From the NCBI RefSeq assembly GCF_006438965.1, contig NZ_RCZM01000006.1, positions 205,912 to 269,911 of the forward strand: DNA of 64,000 nt. Direction: 5' to 3'. Below, in pieces: positions 1 to 8,060 of this stretch. A program made the translations under genes and the position numbers. The stretch comes from Pedococcus bigeumensis. Its GTDB lineage: Bacteria > Actinomycetota > Actinomycetes > Actinomycetales > Dermatophilaceae. Below the pieces are notes generated by a model, which was not told the DNA's origin, ran no database searches, and worked only from the letters and a program-made list of their open reading frames with translations. Every line of letters begins with the position of its first letter. Position 1 is the first letter of the stretch.

Positions 1-212
1 TCGCGGCCGGAGACGTCGCGGGAGCTCACCAGGCCGACCTGGCCGCCCAGGCGCCGCACGGAGTCAACTACCTGCGCTACTGGGTCGACGAGTCGGCGGG
101 GAAGATCTTCTGCCTCGTCGATGCCCCGGACGCGGAGGCAGCCAACACCGTGCACCGGGAGGCTCACGGTCTCGTGGCCGACGAGATCTACCCTGTGCTC
201 GAAGGCTCCTAG
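1..212 (+). CDS. DUF4242 / SCO4226-like nickel-binding family protein, C-terminal part
   Basis: The reading frame is open from the window edge and stops with TAG at 210-212, so only the last 69 residues are present. The end contains a pattern typical of DUF4242 proteins: a Tyr/Trp stretch, a Cys in 'KIFCLVDAPD' and 'HREAHGLVADEIYPV'. The best-known member, SCO4226 of Streptomyces, binds nickel; the physiological role of the family is unclear. It lies 9 bp upstream of a peroxiredoxin-like gene and in the same direction as a SARP regulator, so the three may be co-transcribed. The family call rests on the C-terminal signature only. Confidence 0.65.
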   Translation, partial: AAGDVAGAHQADLAAQAPHGVNYLRYWVDESAGKIFCLVDAPDAEAANTVHREAHGLVADEIYPVLEGS

Positions 213-221
213 GCGGCTGAC

Positions 222-875
222 ATGACCGAGTTGACGTCCGCGAGCGTGGCCGCCGAGACGGCATGGCTGGACCGATGGTCCGCTGGGCCGACGGAGACGG
301 ACCTCGCGCCGCTCCGCGACGGGAGCGCAGCACCGGACCTGACCCTGCCGGACCACACCGGCCGGGGCCGACAACTGTCGGAGTTCTGGACCGGGGCACC
401 GGCCCTGCTGATGTTCTGGCGCCACTTCGGGTGCAGTTGCGGCGCGACCCGAGCCGCGCGGCTCGAATCCGAGTGGTCGGACTACCGCGACGCGGGCCTC
501 GCCCCGGTCATCATCTCCTTGGGTGACCCGGTGCGCGCCAGCGCCTACCGGGTCACCCATGCCCTGTCGGCACCTGTGCTCTGCGACCCGGAGGCGCGGG
601 CGTACCGGGCTTTCGGTGTCGGGCACTGGGCGGTCGAGCGGGTTCTCTACGACGCTCCGGCCCCCTTCCTGTCGCACTCGCGAGAGGTGGGCAAGGCGTT
701 CCAGGAAAGTCGCCGGCGGCGGGGAAACCCACCGGTCGACGACCCCTGGCGCTCGGTCGCGGAGTTCGTGATCGCGCCAACGGGTCGGGTGCGGCTGGCG
801 TACGGTTACCAGTACTGCGAGGACTTCCCGGATCCTCGAGTCATCACCACGGCGGCCCGGCTGAGCGTGCGATGA
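222..875 (+). CDS. Peroxiredoxin-like (AhpC/TSA, thioredoxin fold) protein
   Basis: The 217-residue protein has a thioredoxin-fold core: a beta strand with 'PALLMFWRHFGCSCGATR' places Cys residues where the peroxidatic Cys of AhpC/TSA proteins sits, then a 'PVLCDPEARAYRAFGV' segment typical of AhpC-TSA_2-like families. It probably reduces peroxides or acts as a thiol oxidoreductase in the cytoplasm. No signal peptide is seen. The residues around the active site (GCSC rather than PxxxTxxC) differ from classical peroxiredoxins, so the catalytic activity is not certain. It follows the DUF4242 gene by 9 bp and precedes the SARP gene by about 50 bp. Confidence 0.7.
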   Translation: MTELTSASVAAETAWLDRWSAGPTETDLAPLRDGSAAPDLTLPDHTGRGRQLSEFWTGAPALLMFWRHFGCSCGATRAARLESEWSDYRDAGLAPVIISLGDPVRASAYRVTHALSAPVLCDPEARAYRAFGVGHWAVERVLYDAPAPFLSHSREVGKAFQESRRRRGNPPVDDPWRSVAEFVIAPTGRVRLAYGYQYCEDFPDPRVITTAARLSVR

Positions 876-927
876 CGACCGCGTCAGCCTGGCGTCCGGT
901 GGCACTGCCGCCGGGATCGGAGGTCCG

Positions 928-2763
928 ATGAGCCTGTCGGTGCAGCTCCTCGGCCGGCCCCGGATCGTCCAGGCGTCCGGCACGACCTACCCGTTCCGGA
1001 GCCGCAAGAGCTGGGCACTCCTGGCCTACCTGATCCTGGCGGAGGTGCCTCCGAGCCGCGGTCAGCTCGCCCAGCTCCTGTTCGCCGACGCCGATGATCC
1101 GCAGCGCGCCCTCAGGTGGTGCCTCTCTGAGATCCGCCGCGGGCTCGGTGAGGGCGGCTCGGTCGAGGACGACCCGGTCCAGCTGCGCCTGCCGCACGAC
1201 GCGGTCGTGGACGTCGAGGTCCTGGCTCGCGGGGCATCGAGCGACGCCATCGCGCTGCCGGGGCTCGGTGCCACCGTGCTGGACGGAATGACGTTCCGGG
1301 CCAGCGCGGCATACGAGATCTGGTTGCTGGCCCAGCAGCGGCACCTGACGGCCGCCTCCGAGGCGATCCTCCACGAAGCCGCCGTCCGGTCGTTGGCGCG
1401 CGGCGAGTGGCAAGAGGCGATCAGCTACGCGTCGCGGGTCGCCGCCATGAGTCCGCTCGACGAGAACCACCAGGCACTGCTCATCCGGCTCTACCGCCTC
1501 GCGGGTGACGACGACGCGGCCGAGCGAGCGTTCGCAGCCTGTGCCTCGCTGTTCCAGAGCGAGCTCGGCACACCTCCGGGGCCGGCCGTGCTTGCTGCCC
1601 GCCGGACCAGCAGACCCAACCCCCTCGCTGAGGCGGACGACGCCACCATAGAGGCGATCATCGAGGCCGGCACCGCCGCCATGGGGGCCGGCGCCCTCGA
1701 GGCGGGGATCCGTTCGTTGCAGACCGCCACCCGGCTGGCCGACGGTGCGCGCAAGACCCGTCTCCGGGTGCGGTCGCGGCTTGTCCTGGCCGAGGCCCTC
1801 GTCCACGCCCTTGGCGGGCTCGACGAAGAGGGGCTGGCCAGCCTCTACGAGGCCGACGAGATCGCGGTCGCCCACCAGCTGACCGATGCCGTGGCAGCAG
1901 CGCGGGCCGAACTCGGTTACGTCGACTTCCTGCGCGCCCGGTACGACAGGGCGCTGGTGTGGCTGAACGACGCGCTGCGGCTCGCCGACGGCTCCCCGGC
2001 GATGACTGCCAAGGCGACTACCTACCTGGGTTCGGTGGAGAGCGACCGGGCGAACTATGGCCCGGCCAGGCTGCTGCTGGAGCAGGCAGTCCATCACGCT
2101 CGGATGGCCGGTGACCCCAGGCGAGAGGCCTTCGCCCAGTCGATGCTGGGCCGGATCAGCCTGTTGTCCGGGGATCTGGGTGGTGCCAGCGAGAAACTGT
2201 CGACCTCCATCGCCCTGGCGCAGCAGGACCACTGGCTGTCCTTCCTGCCCTGGCCCCAGGCGCTCCTGGGGGAGGCCACGCTGGCCGCTGGCGACGTCGG
2301 GACGGCGGCCGAGGTGTTCGACCAGGCCTTCGCCCGCGCCTGCCAGCTGGGCGATCCCTGTTGGGAGGGCATCGCGGCGCGTGGGCTCGCCCTGGTGGCC
2401 GAGGCGGACGGCGAGGTGTCGCGAGGGTTCGACCTACTCGCGGAGTCCCGCGCGCGGGCCAACCGGCTCGCCGATCCGTACGTGTGGCTGGACGGCCACA
2501 TCCTCGACGCCCAGTGCATCCTCGGACTTCGGCACGGCCATCCGGAGACCGGCGCGTGGGTCGAGGACCTGCGCCAACTGGCCTCCCGCACAGGAATGCG
2601 TGAGCTCGTCGTGCGCTCCCTGCTGCACGGCGCCTCGCTCGGTCAGGAGGGGGACGGGGAGGCCGCCGTCCTGCTCGCGAGGGACATCGACAACCCCGCG
2701 CTCACGGTCCTGCTCGACGCCCGACGGTCCTCGACGACGCCGAGCCCCCAGCCGCCCGGGTAA
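928..2763 (+). CDS. SARP/BTAD-type transcriptional regulator with TPR-like C-terminus
   Basis: The start is the ATG after a good ribosome site (GGAGGT, 3 nt away). Residues about 1-95 form an OmpR-like winged helix as in SARP activators ('FRSRKSWALLAYLIL', then 'RGQLAQLLF'). Residues about 100-225 are the bacterial transcriptional activator domain ('SPLDENHQALLIRLYRLAGDDDAAERAF' split over two helices). Residues about 240-580 are helical TPR-like repeats with many Ala/Leu/Arg helices. No NB-ARC ATPase is present, unlike full-length AfsR. It probably controls the two upstream genes or a distant regulon; no target is visible. The gene ends inside an inverted repeat that looks like a terminator. 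Confidence 0.85.
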   Translation: MSLSVQLLGRPRIVQASGTTYPFRSRKSWALLAYLILAEVPPSRGQLAQLLFADADDPQRALRWCLSEIRRGLGEGGSVEDDPVQLRLPHDAVVDVEVLARGASSDAIALPGLGATVLDGMTFRASAAYEIWLLAQQRHLTAASEAILHEAAVRSLARGEWQEAISYASRVAAMSPLDENHQALLIRLYRLAGDDDAAERAFAACASLFQSELGTPPGPAVLAARRTSRPNPLAEADDATIEAIIEAGTAAMGAGALEAGIRSLQTATRLADGARKTRLRVRSRLVLAEALVHALGGLDEEGLASLYEADEIAVAHQLTDAVAAARAELGYVDFLRARYDRALVWLNDALRLADGSPAMTAKATTYLGSVESDRANYGPARLLLEQAVHHARMAGDPRREAFAQSMLGRISLLSGDLGGASEKLSTSIALAQQDHWLSFLPWPQALLGEATLAAGDVGTAAEVFDQAFARACQLGDPCWEGIAARGLALVAEADGEVSRGFDLLAESRARANRLADPYVWLDGHILDAQCILGLRHGHPETGAWVEDLRQLASRTGMRELVVRSLLHGASLGQEGDGEAAVLLARDIDNPALTVLLDARRSSTTPSPQPPG

Positions 2764-2805
2764 CACCCGGGCAAGCCCCTGCCGGGCTTCTGGGTTGGCC
2801 AACCC
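2754..2805 (+). terminator. Hairpin cluster at the end of the SARP gene
   Basis: A perfect 7-bp inverted repeat (GCCCGGG / CCCGGGC, 5-nt loop, 2754-2772) spans the stop codon. It is followed by a 6-bp stem (AAGCCC / GGGCTT, 2773-2789) and a 14-bp palindrome GGGTTGGCCAACCC at 2792-2805. There is no T-run, which is common for actinobacterial terminators. It may end transcription from both sides, since the next gene is on the minus strand. Confidence 0.5.
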
Positions 2806-2807
2806 TG

Positions 2808-3008
2808 TCATCGCTCGGAAGCGCTGGCGGCCGCGGACCGCGGCAGTCGCCAGGCTCGGAGCGGCAGGGACAACGAGATCCGGCGTCGTTGGCGTCTTTG
2901 GCGTCGTTCGGCAACGGCCTGGCTCAGCGCGGACCGTTGTGCTGCCTGGTGACTCAGCTCCGCACTGGACGGGTTCGAGTTCCACCAGACGTCGGTGGTG
3001 GTGACCAT
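2808..3008 (-). CDS. Small basic protein of unknown function
   Basis: This 66-residue frame starts with ATG at 3008-3006, 6 nt after a strong ribosome site (GAAGGAGA). The N-terminus 'MVTTTDVWWNSNPSSAELSH' is not Arg/Pro-rich like shadow frames, while the middle is strongly basic (repeated RRQRRQRR). No domain is recognised. It lies alone between the SARP gene and arsC, both pointing toward it or away from it. The ribosome site and the Trp-Trp containing start are the main reasons to believe it. Confidence 0.5.
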   Translation of the reverse strand: MVTTTDVWWNSNPSSAELSHQAAQRSALSQAVAERRQRRQRRRISLSLPLRAWRLPRSAAASASER

Positions 3009-3116
3009 GGTGCTCTCCTTCGGGTGAGCTCGGCGTGGGTCGCCGAGCGTCTTCCTGAAGGGAACCGGGCAGCCGTGTGAGGCCGCGTTTGACTACCAGG
3101 AGCCGTGGATCGCGGC

Positions 3117-3530
3117 CTAGTCGACGGCTTCGACGCCCAGCTCGCGCAGCAGCGCCTCCACCAGGCCTCGGATCTCGTCGCGGATCAGGCGCACGGCCTC
3201 GACGCCCTGACCGGCCGGGTCGTCGAGGACCCAGTCCTCGTAGCGCTTGCCGGGGAAGTACGGGCAGGTGTCGCCGCAGCCCATCGTGACGACCACGTCG
3301 GAGTCCTGGACGGCTTCGGTGGTCAGCACCTTGGGGGTCTGCGCCGCGATGTCGATGTCGTCCTCCGCCATGGCCGCGACTGCGGCCGGGTTCACCTGGT
3401 CGGCCGGCTGGCTCCCAGCGGACCGCACCTCCACGGCGCCACCCCCGAGGTGCGCAAGGTATGCCGCGGCCATCTGCGAGCGACCCGCGTTGTGGACACA
3501 GACGAACAGTACGGAGGGCTTGTCACTCAT
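3117..3530 (-). CDS. arsC: Arsenate reductase, low-molecular-weight phosphatase type
   Basis: The 137-residue protein has the P-loop CX5R signature 'CVHNAGRS' (Cys11, Arg17) of LMW-PTPase-type arsenate reductases, plus Cys85 and Cys89 in 'MGCGDTCP' that could relay the disulfide, and a 'DDPAG' general-acid region near residue 103. It reduces arsenate to arsenite in the cytoplasm; thioredoxin or mycothiol would recycle it, and the sequence alone does not decide which. Its start overlaps the stop of the arsenite exporter gene by 4 bp, so reduction and export are coupled in one operon. Confidence 0.92.
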   Translation of the reverse strand: MSDKPSVLFVCVHNAGRSQMAAAYLAHLGGGAVEVRSAGSQPADQVNPAAVAAMAEDDIDIAAQTPKVLTTEAVQDSDVVVTMGCGDTCPYFPGKRYEDWVLDDPAGQGVEAVRLIRDEIRGLVEALLRELGVEAVD

Positions 3531-4615
3531 GCGGGTTCGCTTTCAGGTGTGGGGAAGTGGGAACGCAGCGCGAGGCTGACATAGACCAGTGCGACCAGGA
3601 CCGGAACTTCTATCAGCGGGCCGACGACCCCCGCCAGTGCCTGCCCCGAGGTTGCACCGAAGGTGGCGATGGCCACCGCGATGGCCAGCTCGAAGTTGTT
3701 GCCGGCCGCCGTGAAGGCGAGGGTCGTGGTGCGCGCGTAGGACATGCCGAGGACACGACCGAGGACGAAGCCGGCGCCCCACATCACCGCGAAGTACGCG
3801 AGCAGGGGAAGGGCGATCCTGGCCACGTCGAGGGGTCGGCTCGTGATCTGCTTTCCCTGCAGGGCAAACAGGATGACGATGGTGAACAGCAGGCCGTACA
3901 AGGCCCAGGGGCCGACCCGTGGCAGGAAGCGCTGCTCGTACCAGTCCCGGCCGCGCCGGCGCTCACCCAGCCGCCGCGACAGGTACCCCAGCAGCAGCGG
4001 AACGCCGAGGAACACCACGACCGAGGTGGCGATCTGCCACGGCGAGACGTCCAGCCCGGTCTGCTGGAGGCCGAGCCAGCCAGGAAGGACCGACAGGTAG
4101 AACCAGCCGAGGGCGGCGAACGCGACGACCTGGAAGGCCGAGTTGAGCGCGACGAGCACAGCGGCCGCCTCTCGGTCACCGCACGCGAGGTCGTTCCAGA
4201 TGATCACCATCGCGATGCAGCGGGCCAGCCCCACGACGATGAGGCCCGTCCGGTACGCGGGGAGGTTCGGCAGCAGGAGCCAGGCCAGGGTGAACATCAG
4301 GGCCGGTCCGACGAGCCAGTTGAGCACCAGGCTGGAGACGAGCATCCGTCGGTCTCCGGTCACCGTGTCGAGGCGGTCGTAGCGGACCTTGGCCAGGACG
4401 GGGTACATCATCACGAGCAGCCCGAGGGCGATGGGCAGCGAGACCCCGTCGACCTCGACGGAGGACAGCACCCCGCCCAGTCCGGGCACCAGCCGGCCGA
4501 GCAGCAGCCCGGCCACCATGGCCAGGCCGATCCAGGCTGGGAGGAACCGGTCGAGGGTCGACAGCTTCGCGACGACGTGCGCCGGTGCCGTGGTCGCGTG
4601 AGTGGGGAGCGTCAC
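3527..4615 (-). CDS. acr3: ACR3-family arsenite efflux permease
   Basis: This 362-residue membrane protein has about ten hydrophobic helices. The segment 'ARCIAMVIIWNDLACGDRE' carries the conserved Cys of ACR3 proteins, and 'FTAAGNNFELAIAVAIATFG' is another family signature. It exports arsenite using the proton gradient. It overlaps the upstream arsI gene and the downstream arsC gene by 4 bp each, giving a coupled arsI-acr3-arsC transcript read from the operator at 5193-5222. Confidence 0.93.
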   Translation of the reverse strand: MTLPTHATTAPAHVVAKLSTLDRFLPAWIGLAMVAGLLLGRLVPGLGGVLSSVEVDGVSLPIALGLLVMMYPVLAKVRYDRLDTVTGDRRMLVSSLVLNWLVGPALMFTLAWLLLPNLPAYRTGLIVVGLARCIAMVIIWNDLACGDREAAAVLVALNSAFQVVAFAALGWFYLSVLPGWLGLQQTGLDVSPWQIATSVVVFLGVPLLLGYLSRRLGERRRGRDWYEQRFLPRVGPWALYGLLFTIVILFALQGKQITSRPLDVARIALPLLAYFAVMWGAGFVLGRVLGMSYARTTTLAFTAAGNNFELAIAVAIATFGATSGQALAGVVGPLIEVPVLVALVYVSLALRSHFPTPESEPA

Positions 4616-5142
4616 GCGCAGCAGGGCTCCTGCTGCCCGGAGGCAGGCGCATCGGCGCGATTGGCCGACGACTCAGCGACGGAGGGCGTCGTGCAGCAGC
4701 CGCCGTCGTTCATCCCCGCCACGAGGGGCAGGCTCGCGGTCGCCGGGCGGCCGTCCACCGGGTTGTCGTCCTTCACCGTGTAGACCTCCCAGGGGGCGCC
4801 TGCCGGGTCGTGGACCCACACCTTGTCCTGCAGGGCATAGCAACACGTCGTGTCCCGCTCGTCGAACGCGGCCAGACCGGCGTCGCGCAGCCGGGCCGCG
4901 CCCGCCTCGACGTCGGCGCTGCTGTCGACCTCGATGCCGAGGTGGTTGAGCGCCTGGGCGGTCCCCTCGCCGCGCTGGTCGACCGGGACCTCGATCAACA
5001 CCAGCTTGAGCGGCGGCTCGGCGATGGCGAAGTTGGCGTAGCCCGGACGACGCTTGTGCGGCTGGGTGCCGAACAGGGTGGCGTAGAACTCGACCGACTT
5101 CTCGAGGTCGGCGACGTTGAGGGCGAGCTGCACACGAGACAT
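4612..5142 (-). CDS. arsI: ArsI/CadI-type VOC metalloenzyme (C-As lyase family)
   Basis: The 176-residue protein has the VOC fold. Candidate Fe(II) ligands Gln5, His67 and Glu119 and the vicinal pair Cys100-Cys101 line up with those known for ArsI C-As lyases. ArsI cleaves the carbon-arsenic bond of trivalent organoarsenicals; CadI relatives are metal-induced proteins of less clear function. A second Cys pair near residue 145 and CC before the last residue make a Cys-rich tail that may hold the metalloid. It is the first gene of the arsI-acr3-arsC operon, facing arsR. Confidence 0.85.
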   Translation of the reverse strand: MSRVQLALNVADLEKSVEFYATLFGTQPHKRRPGYANFAIAEPPLKLVLIEVPVDQRGEGTAQALNHLGIEVDSSADVEAGAARLRDAGLAAFDERDTTCCYALQDKVWVHDPAGAPWEVYTVKDDNPVDGRPATASLPLVAGMNDGGCCTTPSVAESSANRADAPASGQQEPCCA

Positions 5143-5192
5143 GGGTGGACTCCTTGGTTCATCGACTATTGTCTATGCAGGAAGTGAAACGG

Positions 5193-5222
5193 CCACATCG
5201 ATGTTTGTCAATATCGATGTGG
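5193..5222. promoter_or_regulatory. Probable ArsR operator
   Basis: A perfect 10-bp inverted repeat, CCACATCGAT (5193-5202) and ATCGATGTGG (5213-5222), with a 10-nt spacer, lies between the divergent arsI and arsR genes. Size and place fit an ArsR-family dimer site that represses both directions until arsenite binds. It sits about 20 bp before the arsR start. Confidence 0.75.
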
Positions 5223-5242
5223 ATCTATTTCAAGGAGACCTC

Positions 5243-5632
5243 GTGACCGCCCCCAAGCTCATCGCCACCCTCACCGACTCGAGCCCGCGCGCCGACGCCC
5301 GGGCGGCCGACGCCGGAGACGTCGCATGCTGCGGCACGCTCACCACCGACGTGGCGATGGGGCGCGAGCAGGCGGAGGCCACGGCATACCTCCTCAAGGC
5401 GGTGGCCGACCCCGTGCGGCTCCAGCTGCTGTCGCTGATCCGCTCGTCCAAGGGACAGGAAGCCTGCGTCTGCGACCTGACCCCTGCCGTCGGACTCAGC
5501 CAGCCCACGGTGAGCCACCACCTCAAAGTGCTCACCGAAGCCGGCCTGGTCACCCGCGAGCGGCGGGGTACCTGGGCCTGGTTCCGGCTGGTGCCGTCGC
5601 GGCTGGACGACCTGGCCGCGATCTTCCGCTGA
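5243..5632 (+). CDS. arsR: ArsR-family arsenite-responsive repressor
   Basis: I chose the GTG at 5243, which follows a perfect AAGGAG ribosome site; the frame is open further upstream but would run through the operator. The 129-residue protein has the ArsR winged helix ('LSQPTVSHHLKVLTEAGLV'). Cys29-Cys30 near the N-terminus and Cys75 and Cys77 ('ACVCDL') form a plausible three- or four-thiolate arsenite site, similar to the Corynebacterium glutamicum ArsR arrangement of an N-terminal Cys pair plus one Cys in the helix region. It probably represses itself and the divergent arsI operon. Confidence 0.9.
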   Translation: MTAPKLIATLTDSSPRADARAADAGDVACCGTLTTDVAMGREQAEATAYLLKAVADPVRLQLLSLIRSSKGQEACVCDLTPAVGLSQPTVSHHLKVLTEAGLVTRERRGTWAWFRLVPSRLDDLAAIFR

Positions 5633-5652
5633 CAGGGGTTTAGTTTCTGGGT

Positions 5653-6330
5653 ATGCCGCCCGCTGCCCTCACCGAGCTCGTCCACCCCTCGTGGGCGGCC
5701 GCGCTGGAACCCGTGGCCGGGGCAGTGGCCTCGCTCGGTGAGTTCCTGCGTGAGGAGGTCGCAGCGGGCCGTGGCTACCTGCCGCCCGGCGGTCACGTGC
5801 TGCGGGCGTTCGAGCGCCCGCTGGACGACGTGCGGGTGCTCATCGTCGGGCAGGATCCCTACCCCACGCCGGGCCATGCCGTGGGGCTGTCCTTCTCGGT
5901 GGCGCCGGACGTGCAGCCGGTCCCGCGCAGCCTGGTGAACATCTACCAGGAGATGCAGACCGATCTCGGCCTCGCACGCCCCGCCACGGGCGACCTGTCC
6001 CCCTGGGCCGACCAAGGCGTCCTCCTGCTCAACCGGGTGCTGACGGTGCAGCCCGGCAAACCCGCGAGCCACCGCGGCAAGGGCTGGGAAACCGTGACAG
6101 CGCAAGCGATCTCGGCGCTGGTGAGCCGCGGTGGCCCACTGGTGGCCATCCTGTGGGGCCGGGACGCGAGGAACCTCGTACCGCACCTCGGCGGCATACC
6201 CGCCATCGAGAGCGCCCACCCCTCACCGCTGTCGGCACACTCCGGCTTCTTCGGCAGCCGGCCGTTCAGCCGCGCCAACGAGCTCCTCGCCCAGCAGGGC
6301 GCCACACCCATCGACTGGAGGCTCCCGTGA
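5653..6330 (+). CDS. ung: Uracil-DNA glycosylase, family 1
   Basis: The 225-residue protein has the water-activating motif '[11 protein letters not shown]' (Asp68) and the minor-groove loop 'HPSPLSAH' (189-196) of family 1 uracil-DNA glycosylases. It removes uracil from DNA as the first step of base excision repair. The length fits the family. A -10-like TAGTTT lies only 6 nt before the ATG, so the mRNA may be leaderless. Its stop overlaps the GTG of the next gene by 4 bp. Confidence 0.95.
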   Translation: MPPAALTELVHPSWAAALEPVAGAVASLGEFLREEVAAGRGYLPPGGHVLRAFERPLDDVRVLIVGQDPYPTPGHAVGLSFSVAPDVQPVPRSLVNIYQEMQTDLGLARPATGDLSPWADQGVLLLNRVLTVQPGKPASHRGKGWETVTAQAISALVSRGGPLVAILWGRDARNLVPHLGGIPAIESAHPSPLSAHSGFFGSRPFSRANELLAQQGATPIDWRLP

Positions 6331-7202
6331 GCGACGACACCAACCCCGACGGCGCCGGCGCCACTGGGGCGAGCGACGCAGAGAACCTGACCCACCTGCC
6401 GGAGAGCGGCAAGGTGTGGCACCGCTACGTCGCGATCGGCGACTCGTTCACCGAGGGGATGTCGGACGCCGACCCGCAGCGAGCGAACTCCTATGTGGGC
6501 TGGGCCGACCGGCTCGCCGGGCACCTGGCCGACATCGCCCACGAGGCGGGTGGCGACTTCGCGTACGCCAACCTCGCCGTGCGCGGACGCCTGCTGGCCG
6601 ACGTCATCGGGCCCCAGCTGGAGGCGGCCATCGCGCTCGGTCCGGACCTCGTCTCGATGGTCGGCGGCGGCAACGACATCCTGCGACCGAAGGCCGACCT
6701 CGACGCGATCGCCTCCCGGCTGGAGGCCGCGGTCGTGCGGCTCCGCGAGGCCGGAGCCGACGTGCTGCTGGCGACACCGACCGACCCGGTGGGTGCGCCG
6801 GTGCTGCGCCACCTGCGCGGCCGCCACGCGATCCACTCGGCCAACCTGTTCAGCATCGCCCAGCAGCACGGGGCCTACGTCATCAACCAGTGGGGCATGA
6901 AGGCGCTGCAGGACTTCCGGCTGTGGTCCGAGGACCGGATCCACATGACGACCGAGGGGCACCGGCGGGTGGCGCTCAACGCGCTCTCCGCACTCGGGCA
7001 CGACACCGACCGCGCCGACTGGTCGACGCCGCTGCCGCCCGCACCGCCGGTCGCGCGACGCCAGGCTGCCGCGGCCAACGCCGAGTGGGCCAAGACCCAC
7101 CTGGCGCCCTGGGTGCAGCGCCGCCTCAAGGGCCAGTCCAGCGGCGACACCGTGCAGGCCAAGCGGCCCGATCTCACCCCGCTGGACCGCGGGACGGCCT
7201 AG
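6327..7202 (+). CDS. SGNH/GDSL-type hydrolase
   Basis: The GTG at 6327 overlaps the ung stop (GTGA), which decides the start and gives 291 residues. Block I '[11 protein letters not shown]' places the nucleophile at Ser40; block III 'GGGND' follows near residue 113; the C-terminal '[16 protein letters not shown]' supplies the Asp/His pair. Such enzymes are esterases or lipases; the substrate is not predictable. There is no signal peptide, so it is probably cytoplasmic. The C-terminal 60 residues are Pro/Ala-rich and basic. Co-transcription with ung seems incidental. Confidence 0.85.
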   Translation: MSDDTNPDGAGATGASDAENLTHLPESGKVWHRYVAIGDSFTEGMSDADPQRANSYVGWADRLAGHLADIAHEAGGDFAYANLAVRGRLLADVIGPQLEAAIALGPDLVSMVGGGNDILRPKADLDAIASRLEAAVVRLREAGADVLLATPTDPVGAPVLRHLRGRHAIHSANLFSIAQQHGAYVINQWGMKALQDFRLWSEDRIHMTTEGHRRVALNALSALGHDTDRADWSTPLPPAPPVARRQAAAANAEWAKTHLAPWVQRRLKGQSSGDTVQAKRPDLTPLDRGTA

Positions 7203-7209
7203 CCAGCGA

Positions 7210-7959
7210 TCAGGCGAGCGCGACGAGCAGCTGGCGCGACACCAGACCCACGCTGCTCGCGAGCGAGTCGAGGTAGGTGCGGGTCAGGGTCGGGCTGGAC
7301 TGCAGCTCCCAGAGGACCAGGGCCTGCTGCCAGGCCGCGTCGCGGGCCCGGCTGACGCTCCAGGAGCCGACCAGGTTGAGGACCGGGGAGATCTCGTGGT
7401 CGAGCCGTCGCTCGGTCTCGTCGAGCAGCGACTGGCGAACCTCCTCATGGACCTCGGCGAGCACGGCGTTGATCGTCAGGTAGTCGTGCTGGACCCCGGG
7501 ACTGCTGGGCGAGAGCCCGAGCTGGCGGCAGGTGCGGACCGTGGCGATCGGGAGGTCGTGGTTGATGTGGGCGTTCATCCCCGCGACGGCGAACTGCACC
7601 GGGAGCAGGCCGGTCGCGGCACGGCTCTCGAAGAGCGGGGTCCACGCCTTGCTACGACCGTCGTCAGACGCCTCCACCGCCTCGAGGTACAGCCCCGCGA
7701 ACACCACGTCGAGGCGCTCGAGGAAGGCCGGGTTCACGAACGCGTGGGCAGCCAGCCGGTCACCGACCCGCTCGGTGACGAGGAGGTACACCGCGTTGAA
7801 GTGGCCCACCCCGTCCCCAGGCCCGAGGCCGGCACCCACCCGGCGCAGCCGCTCGACCACCTCCGGGACGCTGGCTGCCTGGCCGGGCGGCACGGCGATC
7901 GGGCGGGTCGGCGCGAGGACCTTGCGCACCCGTCGGACGACAGAGCCGAACCACCCCAC
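7210..7959 (-). CDS. DUF5995 family protein
   Basis: The 249-residue protein shows the DUF5995 pattern: 'HFNAVYLLVTERV' near residue 75, 'FVNPAFLERLDVVFAGLYL', a Trp in 'AWTPLF', and the strongly conserved 'GMNAHINHDLP'. The conserved His residues of the last motif suggest a metal site, but I know of no assigned reaction for the family. It is convergent with the SGNH gene, with only 7 bp between the stops. The start is uncertain by a few residues; the N-terminus 'MGWFGSVVRRVRKV' is amphipathic. Confidence 0.75.
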   Translation of the reverse strand: MGWFGSVVRRVRKVLAPTRPIAVPPGQAASVPEVVERLRRVGAGLGPGDGVGHFNAVYLLVTERVGDRLAAHAFVNPAFLERLDVVFAGLYLEAVEASDDGRSKAWTPLFESRAATGLLPVQFAVAGMNAHINHDLPIATVRTCRQLGLSPSSPGVQHDYLTINAVLAEVHEEVRQSLLDETERRLDHEISPVLNLVGSWSVSRARDAAWQQALVLWELQSSPTLTRTYLDSLASSVGLVSRQLLVALA

Positions 7960-8032
7960 AACGACGACGGTAGGGCCGCGGTGACCACGGCGTCCATGGC
8001 TCCGCCGCGGCTGACCTGCGCGATTCAGGTAC

Positions 8033-8044
8033 TAGGACGTCCTA
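8033..8044. promoter_or_regulatory. 12-bp palindrome upstream of the acyl-CoA dehydrogenase
   Basis: TAGGACGTCCTA is a perfect 12-bp palindrome 16 bp before the start codon of the dehydrogenase gene. Its place suggests a TetR-type operator over the promoter. The regulator is not in the neighbourhood. Confidence 0.4.
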
Positions 8045-8060
8045 CAACTACCCTTGGCGC

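Noticed and set aside
844..2232. Long minus-strand open frame opposite the SARP gene
   Set aside because: It is rich in Arg/Gly/Pro/His as expected for an antisense frame in high-GC DNA, lacks a ribosome site, and the plus-strand protein has clear domains.
2940..2995. tRNA-like GGGTTCGAGTTCC segment
   Set aside because: The T stem does not pair, no acceptor or anticodon arm can be built, and the small minus-strand gene covers it.
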